37,829 bases of DNA from Marinobacter persicus (GTDB taxonomy: Bacteria > Pseudomonadota > Gammaproteobacteria > Pseudomonadales > Oleiphilaceae): the NCBI RefSeq assembly GCF_002934325.1, contig NZ_PTIV01000034.1:1-37829 (forward strand), written 5' to 3'. Both the position numbers and the translations under genes were made by a program. Under the pieces are notes generated by a model, which saw only the letters and a list, made by a program, of their open reading frames with translations, was not told the origin of the DNA and did not search any database. Below are positions 6,960-14,438 of this stretch, in pieces. Positions within the stretch are counted from its first letter, which is position 1, and each line of letters begins with the position of its first letter.

Positions 6960-6978
6960 TTAAGCCGGAGCAACCGCC

Positions 6979-8271
6979 ATGATCCCAACAGCCTCCCCTC
7001 AGGAAGAGGATTACCCGTTAAACCCGGTACCTGCTGACCAACGTAAAAGCATCTGGTCCATGGGGCTGGTCCTGCTGGGCTTCACCTTCTTCACCGCCAG
7101 TATGTGGGCGGGTGGAAGCCTGGGCCAGGCGTTTGATTTCTCGACCCTTCTGATGGTCCTGGCCATAGGCAATCTGCTATTGGGCCTCTACGCCGCGATT
7201 CTCGGCTACATTGCCGCGAAAACCGGCATGAACACGGCGCTGCTCAGCCGATTCAGCTTTGGTAAAACCGGCAGCAAATTAACTGACCTCATCCTGCTCC
7301 TGACCCAGATTGGCTGGTATGCCTGGGGCACCGCCACCATGGCCACCCTGCTGGTAGAGCTGACTGGCATGCAGGAGCTCATGACCACACCGCTGATGAT
7401 GGTGTTCGGTTTTGGCTTCTGCGTTACCGCTTCCATTGGCTATCGGGGGCTGGTGTGGCTGTCCCGTCTGGCGGTTCCAGCCATGATCATTCTGATTGGC
7501 GTCAGCATGGCCTTGACCACTGCGGATGCCGGTGGCTTGGCGAAGCTGGCGACCATTACGCCCACCAACGACATGAGTATCGCCACGGCCATCACCCTGG
7601 TTTTTGGCACTTTCGTCGCCGGCGCCACCCAGTCCACCAACTGGACACGCTTTGCCCGTTCCGGAAAGACCGCAGCCATCATCACTCTACTGGCTTTTTT
7701 TATTGGCAACGGCCTGATGATGCTGGTCGGTGCTTTTGGCGCCCTGGTTTACCAGGAAGCTGACATCGTTGGCATCATGACCGCCCAGGGCCTGCTGACC
7801 TTCGGCATCCTGATGCTGTTCCTGAACCTGTGGACCACTCAGGACAACACCGCCTACAACTTTTCCGTGGTTGGCTGTGACCTGCTGGCTACTGGCCGCC
7901 GGGAAGCGGTCACCATTGGCGGTGCCGCCATCAGTACCGCCCTGGCCGTAATGGGCATGCAGGAATGGCTGGTGCCTTTCCTGGTGTTGCTGGGCACTTT
8001 TATCCCCCCTATTGGCGGGGTGATCATGGCCAGTTACTTCACCGGCCACAAGCGCCGATACGCCGAAGCGGGTCAGCGCGCCCTGCCGGCTTTCAACCTT
8101 CCGGGGCTTACCGCCTATGCCCTGGGCTCGGTGGTGGCTTACAGCTCTCCCTGGATAGCCCCCATTGTGGGCGTACTGGTTGCAGCCCTCAGCTTCACCG
8201 TGCTGCAACTGGCCCGACAGGCCATCCGGGCTCGCCGGCCCCGGCCGGGGCTTCGCAGGCACCTGGCCTGA
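6979..8271 (+). CDS. codB: Cytosine permease CodB-like (NCS1 family)
   Basis: The 430-residue product has twelve hydrophobic segments and NCS1-family signatures: an N-terminal PLNPVPADQRKSIWSMGLVLLG, the glycine-rich LLGLYAAILGYIAAKTGMNTALLSRFSFGK in the first core helices, and LFLNLWTTQDNTAYNFSVVG, a CodB-type motif. Members import cytosine or related nucleobases with a cation. It has a sigma-54 promoter and a likely NtrC site, so nucleobase uptake as a nitrogen source is the natural reading. No cytosine deaminase codA adjoins it; the only deaminase nearby is of the zinc-dependent CDA fold at 10064. GGAG lies eight bases ahead of the ATG. Confidence 0.88.
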   Translation: MIPTASPQEEDYPLNPVPADQRKSIWSMGLVLLGFTFFTASMWAGGSLGQAFDFSTLLMVLAIGNLLLGLYAAILGYIAAKTGMNTALLSRFSFGKTGSKLTDLILLLTQIGWYAWGTATMATLLVELTGMQELMTTPLMMVFGFGFCVTASIGYRGLVWLSRLAVPAMIILIGVSMALTTADAGGLAKLATITPTNDMSIATAITLVFGTFVAGATQSTNWTRFARSGKTAAIITLLAFFIGNGLMMLVGAFGALVYQEADIVGIMTAQGLLTFGILMLFLNLWTTQDNTAYNFSVVGCDLLATGRREAVTIGGAAISTALAVMGMQEWLVPFLVLLGTFIPPIGGVIMASYFTGHKRRYAEAGQRALPAFNLPGLTAYALGSVVAYSSPWIAPIVGVLVAALSFTVLQLARQAIRARRPRPGLRRHLA

Positions 8272-8374
8272 GACGCCGCCGGCAGACTTTTATTTTTACT
8301 CGTCATCCCCACCAACTACACTGAGGAGGTATTCACAGAGCCTGTCGAGACCTGTCATCCGACGCGGAGGATTG

Positions 8375-9688
8375 ATGCAGCGGACCATCATCAGCCTGTC
8401 GTCACTGATAACCAGCATTGTTCTTCTCATCGTGGGCAACGCCTACCTGATGACCCTGCTGGGCCTGCGCCTGAGCCTTGAAGAATTCAGCGCCAGCGTG
8501 ATTGGCTGGATTCTCGCTTTCTACTCCATCGGGTTTGTCGCGGGCACACTCTATGCCGACCGCATCATTGAAAAAGCCGGCCACATACGGGCATTCGCGT
8601 TCTTCGCTGCCGCCCTGGCCGCCTCCATCCTGATTTACCCGATGCTGATCGAAGCCAACCTCTGGGGCGCCTTGCGGGCAGTGGGCGGCTTCGCCATGGC
8701 CGGCCTGATGATTGTCATGGAAAGCTGGTTCAGCAGTAAGGCTGACAACTCCAACCGGGCCAGCCTGTTCGCGATCTACCAGGTGGTGTTTTTCCTTTCG
8801 ACAGCCGGTGGCCAGGTGCTGGTCCGGGTGGCGGACCCGGCAGGCTTTATTCCCTTCTCCCTGGCCGCCATTCTGGTGGTGCTGGCACTGACGCCACTGT
8901 CCTTGACCAGCCGCGAGTCGCCCAAAATCATAAAAAGCGACCGACTGTCCCTGGCCAGACTCTACAGGACATCCCCCATTGGCACGCTTGGCGCACTGAT
9001 TGCCGGCCTCCTGATCAGCGCCTTCTATGCCATGGGGCCGGTATACGCCGACCGTATTGGGCTGGACCTGAACCAGCTTTCCAACTTCATGGCTTCGGCC
9101 ATCGTTGCCGCCATGATTCTGGCCTGGCCTATTGGCCGGATCTGTGACCGTTATGACCGTTACCGCGTGCTGTTGGTGGTCGCCATTATTGCCGCAGCCT
9201 GCAGTCTTATCGCCGCGGCACTAAGCAATTACAGCATTGGTGTACTGGTGGTGTTCGTCGGGCTTTATATGGGCCTGAGCGCCGCCCTTTACCCCATCGC
9301 CGTCGCCATCACCAATGACCTGATGGAAAGCCATCAAATTACTTCGGCCAGCACGGCGCTGCTGCTCAGTTACGGTCTGGGCAGCATCATTGGCCCGCTG
9401 ATCAGTGCGTTTTTCATGGAGTTTATCGGCCCGAGCGGGCTGTTTATCAGCAACGCGCTGATCCTGGTGGCCCTGATTGGCTTCGTGATATTCGTCCCGG
9501 GCCCCACCCACACGGACGTCGACCATCAGGAAAGCTACTACACCACCACACCGGAGGCGGCCCTGGGTGTCGCCGAGTTGGATCCGCGGAACACGGAGTT
9601 TGAGGAAGAACACGCTGATCAGGATGAGGAGCAGTCCGAAGATCAGAACGAGGAGACAAAAGCGACCGACGACAGGGACAGACAATGA
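8375..9688 (+). CDS. MFS transporter, YcaD-like
   Basis: A 437-residue, twelve-helix major facilitator. Recognisable parts are the MFS loop motif GTLYADRIIEKAGHIRAFAF between helices 2 and 3, the family-typical AMAGLMIVMESWFSSKADNSNRASLFAIYQVVFF resembling E. coli YcaD, and WPIGRICDRYDRYRVL between helices 8 and 9. The C-terminal 50 residues are highly acidic and hydrophilic (Glu, Asp and Gln-rich), an unusual cytosolic tail. I start at the ATG at 8375 after GCGGAGGATTG; the open frame runs back into codB, but that part reads in another frame of codB. The substrate is unknown. It is probably in the codB transcript, 103 bp downstream. Confidence 0.86.
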   Translation: MQRTIISLSSLITSIVLLIVGNAYLMTLLGLRLSLEEFSASVIGWILAFYSIGFVAGTLYADRIIEKAGHIRAFAFFAAALAASILIYPMLIEANLWGALRAVGGFAMAGLMIVMESWFSSKADNSNRASLFAIYQVVFFLSTAGGQVLVRVADPAGFIPFSLAAILVVLALTPLSLTSRESPKIIKSDRLSLARLYRTSPIGTLGALIAGLLISAFYAMGPVYADRIGLDLNQLSNFMASAIVAAMILAWPIGRICDRYDRYRVLLVVAIIAAACSLIAAALSNYSIGVLVVFVGLYMGLSAALYPIAVAITNDLMESHQITSASTALLLSYGLGSIIGPLISAFFMEFIGPSGLFISNALILVALIGFVIFVPGPTHTDVDHQESYYTTTPEAALGVAELDPRNTEFEEEHADQDEEQSEDQNEETKATDDRDRQ

Positions 9689-9823
9689 CGATCCTTTAGC
9701 CTGAAATTTACCACGAACCCAAATTGTGACGCCTTTTGTTGCCGAGCCTGCTTTGCAATGTGATATTTGAAAGACCAAGCTTCAAGAAGCCTCTGACTAT
9801 CTCCATTGATAAAGGAATCTCCG

Positions 9824-10027
9824 ATGGGCAGCAATAAACTGATTGGTCTTGTGTTACTCGTGGTCGGCATTGGACTGCTTTATTTCGGCTACCAGGCCAC
9901 CCAATCATTAAGCGGCCAGGTTACCGAAACCCTGACCGGCCGCTTCACGGACGAAACCATGTGGTATCTGATTGGTGGTGCGGCAGCAACCGCTGCTGGT
10001 GCCTTCCTCATATTCATCAAAAAATAG
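9824..10027 (+). CDS. DUF3185 family small membrane protein
   Basis: The 67-residue product has two hydrophobic helices: LIGLVLLVVGIGLLYFGYQATQS (residues 5-27) and MWYLIGGAAATAAGAFLIFI (residues 45-64), separated by a polar linker with QVTETLTGRFTDE. This layout and wording match the DUF3185 family, for which no function is known. AAAGGAAT precedes the ATG at 9824; an upstream in-frame ATG at 9806 is less likely. It lies between the MFS gene and the deaminase, all on the plus strand with small gaps. Confidence 0.85.
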   Translation: MGSNKLIGLVLLVVGIGLLYFGYQATQSLSGQVTETLTGRFTDETMWYLIGGAAATAAGAFLIFIKK

Positions 10028-10063
10028 GCGGATATAAATTTCCAGCAACCTTAGGGAGAACCC

Positions 10064-10570
10064 ATGATCAACGAAACCGACATGAAACATCTCGACCGTT
10101 GCGTGGAGCTGGCCCGCCAGGCACTGGAGACAGGCAACCCGCCTTTTGGCTCGGTGCTGGTGGATGAGCATGGCGATGTCCGTTTCGAAGACCACAACCA
10201 GACCGCAAGTGGCGATGAAACCCGGCACCCGGAATTCGCCATTGCACACTGGGCGGCGGAGCACATGACGCCAGAGGAGAGGGCCGCTGCCACGGTATAC
10301 ACTTCGGGCGAACACTGCCCCATGTGCGCGGCGGCTCATGGCTGGGTTGGCTTGGGACGGATTGTTTATGCCAGCTCTTCGGAACAGTTGGCAGTCTGGC
10401 TTGATGAGATGCATGCGACACCGCCGCCGCCAGTCGCTACCCTGCCAATCAATACTGTGGTGCCCGGTCTGGCCACTGAAGGGCCCTTTATGGTTCTGGC
10501 AGGGCCCATCAGAGAACTGCATCAACGGTACCACGACAAACACGGAAGCCCTGACTCACCAGAGGGCTGA
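10064..10570 (+). CDS. Nucleobase/nucleoside deaminase (CDA fold)
   Basis: A 168-residue zinc-dependent deaminase of the guanine deaminase/tRNA-adenosine deaminase type. Zinc ligands are His55 in RHPEFA and Cys85 and Cys88 in EHCPMC; Glu57 is the proton shuttle. The usual H-A-E is H-P-E here. The block TVYTSGEHCPMCAAAHGWVGLGRIVYA is the family core. A specific substrate cannot be read from sequence; guanine, cytosine or another amino-purine/pyrimidine is possible. Its place at the end of the codB cluster, behind a nitrogen-type promoter, suggests that it releases ammonia from an imported base. GGGAG precedes the ATG. It is convergent with the next gene. Confidence 0.87.
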   Translation: MINETDMKHLDRCVELARQALETGNPPFGSVLVDEHGDVRFEDHNQTASGDETRHPEFAIAHWAAEHMTPEERAAATVYTSGEHCPMCAAAHGWVGLGRIVYASSSEQLAVWLDEMHATPPPPVATLPINTVVPGLATEGPFMVLAGPIRELHQRYHDKHGSPDSPEG

Positions 10571-10578
10571 GGTTCAGT

Positions 10579-11196
10579 CTAGCCACAGGCTGCGCCAGGT
10601 TTACCCCAGCAATAGACTCGCATCGGGGGAATATTCCACAGCTCCAGTGAGCAACTTACCGGCTCTCCCATCACGGGGCTGGTGACTTGAGCGACGTGAC
10701 GGCGGAACTGGTAGGCAACAAAACGCCCGCCTTCGCAGAGGCTCTCATGTATAGACCGGGCAATGCGGGTACCTACGGCCTCGGGCATTTTCGAAAAGGG
10801 AATGCCCGAGATCACCACATCCGGCGATTCCATCTGATGCCGGGCCAGGATATCCGCCAGATATTCCGCGCTTCCGAGGTGGTTGATAAAACGGGGATCA
10901 GAAATTTCTTCAAGCAGTTCATGAAAGAAGGGACTCAGTTCGATGGAAAGCAGGCGCGCTTCCGGACCCAAGTGGCTCAAAAACGTTCGTGTGGTTCCAC
11001 CAGTGCCAGGTCCCAACTCAACAACCCGCCTGGCACTCGACAAATCCGCCGCCTCTACAATCCGGTTCTCCAGAAACCGGGAGCTGGGGATCACCGATCC
11101 CACCTGTGCAGGCTCTCTCAGAAACCCTCGAAAAAACGAGGCGGGACTTGTTCTCCGGGAGGCGTCGTACTTAGGACGGCTGGTTTCCATGCCCAT
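10579..11196 (-). CDS. SAM-dependent methyltransferase, phospholipid N-methyltransferase-like
   Basis: The 205-residue product resembles the PmtA/rRNA-dimethylase-like class I methyltransferases. The segment FFRGFLREPAQVGSVIPSSRFL is the family-typical opening; VVELGPGTGGTTRTFL (about residues 58-73) is the SAM-binding motif I; LSIELSPFF is motif II; DVVISGIPFSKMP is the motif IV region, which in relatives holds the acceptor amine. PmtA enzymes methylate phosphatidylethanolamine, but several homologues act on other substrates, so the role is tentative. It is monocistronic and convergent with the deaminase gene. Confidence 0.75.
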   Translation of the reverse strand: MGMETSRPKYDASRRTSPASFFRGFLREPAQVGSVIPSSRFLENRIVEAADLSSARRVVELGPGTGGTTRTFLSHLGPEARLLSIELSPFFHELLEEISDPRFINHLGSAEYLADILARHQMESPDVVISGIPFSKMPEAVGTRIARSIHESLCEGGRFVAYQFRRHVAQVTSPVMGEPVSCSLELWNIPPMRVYCWGKPGAACG

Positions 11197-11352
11197 AATG
11201 CCCTCTGAGCCTGATGGCTTGAGTGATTCCCTGATTATAGCAGCGAGGTGGATATCAGCTTTGCTGCAATCTCAGAGGCTTAACTGTACGACCGCCAAAA
11301 CTTACCTACACTGTCGAAAAGAACCAGCAATACTTCGGAGAAGGAGCCAATT

Positions 11353-11496
11353 ATGACACTGCATCTTCAGCTTGCGCCGCTCATCAGCCTGGGGGCTGGC
11401 ATTGCCATTCTGGTCTTCCCCAAACTGCTCAACTACATCGTGGCAGGTTACCTTATTGCAATAGGCGTACTCGGACTAATGGGCCATCCTTTCTGA
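11353..11496 (+). CDS. DUF3096 family small membrane protein
   Basis: A 47-residue gene below the usual ORF cut-off. The peptide begins MTLHLQLAPLISLGAGIAIL, continues VFPKLLNYIVAGYLIAIGVLGL and ends GHPF. It has two short hydrophobic helices with a Phe-Pro turn, which is the DUF3096 pattern. GGAGAAGGAGCCAATT precedes the ATG. The function is unknown; such proteins are common near stress genes in marine gammaproteobacteria. The stop codon lies at the end of the loop of a strong hairpin. Confidence 0.85.
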   Translation: MTLHLQLAPLISLGAGIAILVFPKLLNYIVAGYLIAIGVLGLMGHPF

Positions 11497-11508
11497 ATGG
11501 CCCATTAG
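11476..11508 (+). terminator. Perfect 12-bp hairpin over the DUF3096 stop codon
   Basis: CTAATGGGCCAT pairs perfectly with ATGGCCCATTAG across a 9-nt loop that ends with the TGA stop. No T tract follows on either strand, so it may be an atypical terminator or a 3' stabilising structure. The convergent gene at 11545-12036 could use it too. Confidence 0.5.
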
Positions 11509-11544
11509 CCCGGCATGGGAGAGAGCCGGCAAGAAATCGGTCCA

Positions 11545-12036
11545 TTATTCACCCACACCAAACTTCTCGTGCTCGCCCAAATCGGGCTGCTCTCCTTCAA
11601 TTCGAGCCTTGGTGGTCTTGATGCTCTTGACCATCTTGCTGCTGTCACTGTCCCAGTGTTCGCCTTTCTGAACCTTGACCTCCAGCATGCCCACGTTCGG
11701 GGAATCTTTGCCTTCCGGAAACCAGGCCGCAATGGCCGAGTTCCAGTATTGGTCGATCCGCTCCTGATCGCGAATGGCACGACCGAGACCGGTGAGGGAC
11801 ACATACACATGGTGTTCCGGATCCGCGAAGGAAACGCAGACATCATGGTCCTGCTCCAGCTCGAAGACTTTTTCCGAATCCAGGTCGGTGTAGAACCACA
11901 GGGTGCCGTCGTATTCATCCTGTACCAGCACCATGGGCCGGGACCGGAGTTCATCGCCATGGCGCGTGGTCAGCATACAGGTTTTGATGTCCCGGATGAG
12001 TTTCCAGATTTTCTGTTTGTGCTCTGGGCTGGACAT
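11545..12036 (-). CDS. Pyridoxamine-phosphate-oxidase-like flavin protein (general stress protein 26 type)
   Basis: A 163-residue FMN-binding split-barrel protein. CMLTTRHGDELRSRPMVLVQDEYDGTLWFYTD is the family opening, followed by SEKVFELEQDHDVCVSFADPEHHVYVSLTGLGRAI and a C-terminal half with YWNSAIAAWFPEGKDSPNVGMLEVKVQKGEHWD. This wording is characteristic of the general stress protein 26 group rather than true PNPOx. These proteins bind flavin, but their reaction is unknown. A strong AAAGGAGG precedes the ATG. It is 15 bp downstream of pdhC and may belong to that transcript. Confidence 0.86.
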   Translation of the reverse strand: MSSPEHKQKIWKLIRDIKTCMLTTRHGDELRSRPMVLVQDEYDGTLWFYTDLDSEKVFELEQDHDVCVSFADPEHHVYVSLTGLGRAIRDQERIDQYWNSAIAAWFPEGKDSPNVGMLEVKVQKGEHWDSDSSKMVKSIKTTKARIEGEQPDLGEHEKFGVGE

Positions 12037-12050
12037 ATCAATCCTCCTTT

Positions 12051-13445
12051 TCAGGATGACAGCATGAATGTTTCGGGATCTTCCAGGGTATCGACAATGG
12101 TCTTCAGGAACTGGGCTGCCTCAGCACCGTCATTCACCCGGTGATCGTAGGCCAGGCAAAGCGGCATGCGCAGCCGCGCTTCAATCTTGTAGTTGTCGAG
12201 GTGGCCGGTGGCCACCGGGCTGAGTTCGGCGCTGCCCATGCCCAGGATGGCCACTTCCGGGTGGTTGATGATGGGCGTAAAGCTGGTGGCGCCGATGGGA
12301 CCGGGATTGGTCAGGCTGAAGGTGGCGCCTTCCATATCCTGTTTTTTCAGCTCACCTTCCCGCGCTTTGTCAGCCAGCCCGGACAGTTCAGACGCCAGCT
12401 CGAAAACGTCCTTGCGGTCCACCTCTCGCAACACGGGCACCAGCAGGCCGGCATCGGTGGCCACGGCCACGCCGATGTCGTAATACTCTTTGTAGATCAG
12501 TTCGTCGCTTTCTGTATCCAGGCTGGTATTGAATCTCGGGAACTGCTTGAGGGCCGCCACCAACGCCTTGATAACCAACACTGTCATGGTCAGCTTACCG
12601 CCACGCCGTTCCACCTCGTCCTGGTGCCGACGCCGGAAGCGCTCCAGCTCGGTGATGTCGGCCACGCTCTGGTGCATAACGTGGGGAATTTCCTGCCAGG
12701 ACTGGCTCATATTCCGGGCAATGGCCTGACGGATGGCGGAAAGGGGCTCCCGGCGCACCGTCCCCCACTGGCTGAAGTCCGGGAGCTTCGGTGCCTTGCT
12801 CCTGGCCCGGGATGACTCCCTGGACGCAGCTTCTTCGGAAAACTGCTCCACATCTTCCTTGGTGACGCGCCCACCCGGGCCGGAACCTTCCACCTGGTGT
12901 AGATCCACGTGCAGCTCACGCGCCAGTTGGCGGGTGGCCGGCGCAGCGGGGACCGGGCGGTCGGAATCCGTGCTCTCGGATTCATTGGCTTTTTCAGCAG
13001 ACTCTTCCTTGCCTTGATCAGCATCTGCCTCATCTTCCTCTGAGGTTGATTGCTCTTCTGGCTTTTCCTTCTTTTCTTTCTTTTTATCTGCTTTTCCGCT
13101 CTTCTTCTCGTTTTTTTCGTCGTCTTTGTCTTCTTTTTCGGTTTCCTGATCCGACGCTTCTGATTCCTTCGATTCCTTGTCGGGCTCTTCTTCCGAATCG
13201 TCACCCGAGCCATCGTTATAGGTGACCAGCACCTGGCCCACCTTGATGGTCTCACCTTCCTTAACTTTCACGGACTCAACCGTGCCATTGAAGTTAGCCG
13301 GTATCTCATTGGCGGCCTTGTCGGTTTCCACGGTCAGCAACGGGTCGCCGTCTTTTACCTCGTCGCCCTCGCTGACCATTACTTCCACCACCTCGGCTTC
13401 GGTGATCCCCTCACCGGGATCTTCAAGCTTGTAGTCTTTGGACAT
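12051..13445 (-). CDS. pdhC: Dihydrolipoyl acyltransferase (E2) of a 2-oxo acid dehydrogenase complex
   Basis: The 464-residue protein has one lipoyl domain (residues 1-80; lipoylated Lys43 in ETDKAA), a linker of about 85 residues that is almost entirely Glu, Lys, Asp and Ser, a peripheral-subunit-binding domain (APATRQLARELHVDL...GRVTKEDV, about 170-205) and the CoA-dependent acyltransferase domain to the end, with DHRVNDG holding the catalytic His. A single lipoyl domain and a charged rather than Ala/Pro-rich linker set it apart from enterobacterial AceF. It is the third gene of the pdhA-pdhB-pdhC operon, 12 bp after pdhB. Pyruvate, branched-chain 2-oxo acids or acetoin are possible substrates. 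Confidence 0.92.
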   Translation of the reverse strand: MSKDYKLEDPGEGITEAEVVEVMVSEGDEVKDGDPLLTVETDKAANEIPANFNGTVESVKVKEGETIKVGQVLVTYNDGSGDDSEEEPDKESKESEASDQETEKEDKDDEKNEKKSGKADKKKEKKEKPEEQSTSEEDEADADQGKEESAEKANESESTDSDRPVPAAPATRQLARELHVDLHQVEGSGPGGRVTKEDVEQFSEEAASRESSRARSKAPKLPDFSQWGTVRREPLSAIRQAIARNMSQSWQEIPHVMHQSVADITELERFRRRHQDEVERRGGKLTMTVLVIKALVAALKQFPRFNTSLDTESDELIYKEYYDIGVAVATDAGLLVPVLREVDRKDVFELASELSGLADKAREGELKKQDMEGATFSLTNPGPIGATSFTPIINHPEVAILGMGSAELSPVATGHLDNYKIEARLRMPLCLAYDHRVNDGAEAAQFLKTIVDTLEDPETFMLSS

Positions 13446-13457
13446 GAGGGTTGGCTC

Positions 13458-14438
13458 CTAGTCGTTCATGGCTTGGCGGGCGCCTGCCACAATCCGGTCC
13501 ACGTCGGGAATATACGCCTTCTCACGGGCGAAATACGGGATGATGACATCGTAACCGGTGACACGCTGAACCGGCGCCTCCAGATAATAAAAGGACTTTT
13601 CGTTGATGCGGGAGATAATCTCCGCACCGGGGCCAAAGCTGCGATGCGCCTCGTGAACCACCACCACCCGGCCGGTTTTCCGGACCGATTCGGTGAATTT
13701 CTTGTCGTCCAGTGGCGAAACGGACAGCAGGTCGATCACCTCTGCCTCGATGCCGTCTTCATCCGACAGTTTGTCTGCCGCTTCCAGGGTGTGTTGGGTC
13801 ATTGCGCCATAGGTGATCATGGTCAGGTCATCGCCCTTCCGGGCAACCTGCGATTCGCCAATGGGCTGGGTTTCTTCTTCGTCCGGCACCTCTTCCCGGA
13901 AGGCGCGGTACATGGCCTTGGGTTCCAGGAATATCACCGGATCCGGGTCCCGGATGGCGCTGAGCAACAGCGCCCGGGCATTACGGGGGCCAGACGGAAT
14001 CACCACTTTCAGTCCCGGTGTGTGGGCATAATAGGTCTCCCGGCTTTCGGAATGGTGCTCCAGCGCCCGCACGCCACCGCCATAGGGAATACGGCAGACC
14101 ATGGGCACGTGATAGCTGCTCCGGGAACGCCAGCGCATGCGGGCGGCCTGCCCCTCAAGCTGGTGAAAGGCGAAATAGCTGAAACCGGAAAACTGGAGTT
14201 CACATACCGGCTTCAATCCCGCCATGGCCATGCCGACAGACATACCCACAATGGCGGCCTCCGCCAGCGGTGTGTCCATCACCCGGTCTTCGCCAAACTG
14301 CTTCAAGAGGCCGTCGGTCACCCGGAACACACCGCCATCAACGCCCACGTCCTCGCCCAGGACATAAACGCTATCGTCTTTCTCCATTTCCTGCCTGAGG
14401 GCCAGGTTAATGGCCTCTGCCATATTCAACTCAGCCAT
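13458..14438 (-). CDS. pdhB: 2-oxo acid dehydrogenase E1 component, beta subunit
   Basis: The 326-residue protein is a full-length E1-beta. It has NLALRQEMEKDDSVYVLGEDVGVDGGVFRVT at the N terminus, RVMDTPLAEAAIVGMSVGMAMAGLKPVCELQF, and the C-terminal transketolase domain with VVHEAHRSFGPGAEI. E1 beta pairs with E1 alpha as an alpha2-beta2 thiamine-diphosphate enzyme that decarboxylates a 2-oxo acid and passes the acyl group to E2. Its start overlaps the pdhA stop by 8 nt (ATGGCTGA), with GGGAGG inside pdhA as ribosome site, so the two subunits are translationally coupled. Substrate choice between pyruvate and branched-chain 2-oxo acids is not resolved. Confidence 0.93.
   Translation of the reverse strand: MAELNMAEAINLALRQEMEKDDSVYVLGEDVGVDGGVFRVTDGLLKQFGEDRVMDTPLAEAAIVGMSVGMAMAGLKPVCELQFSGFSYFAFHQLEGQAARMRWRSRSSYHVPMVCRIPYGGGVRALEHHSESRETYYAHTPGLKVVIPSGPRNARALLLSAIRDPDPVIFLEPKAMYRAFREEVPDEEETQPIGESQVARKGDDLTMITYGAMTQHTLEAADKLSDEDGIEAEVIDLLSVSPLDDKKFTESVRKTGRVVVVHEAHRSFGPGAEIISRINEKSFYYLEAPVQRVTGYDVIIPYFAREKAYIPDVDRIVAGARQAMND

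Larger units (their letters stand above)
6654..6978. other. 325-bp regulatory gap upstream of codB
   Basis: No protein gene is seen here. Besides the sites listed separately it contains several short dyads: AAGAGAT-ttc-ATCTCTT (6687-6703), CGTAAA/TTTACG arms 17 bases apart (near 6735-6762), and an ATCCCC/GGGGAT pair with a nested CCCC-ATAAA-GGGG (near 6780-6809). None has a T tract placed to be a terminator. Confidence 0.6.
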
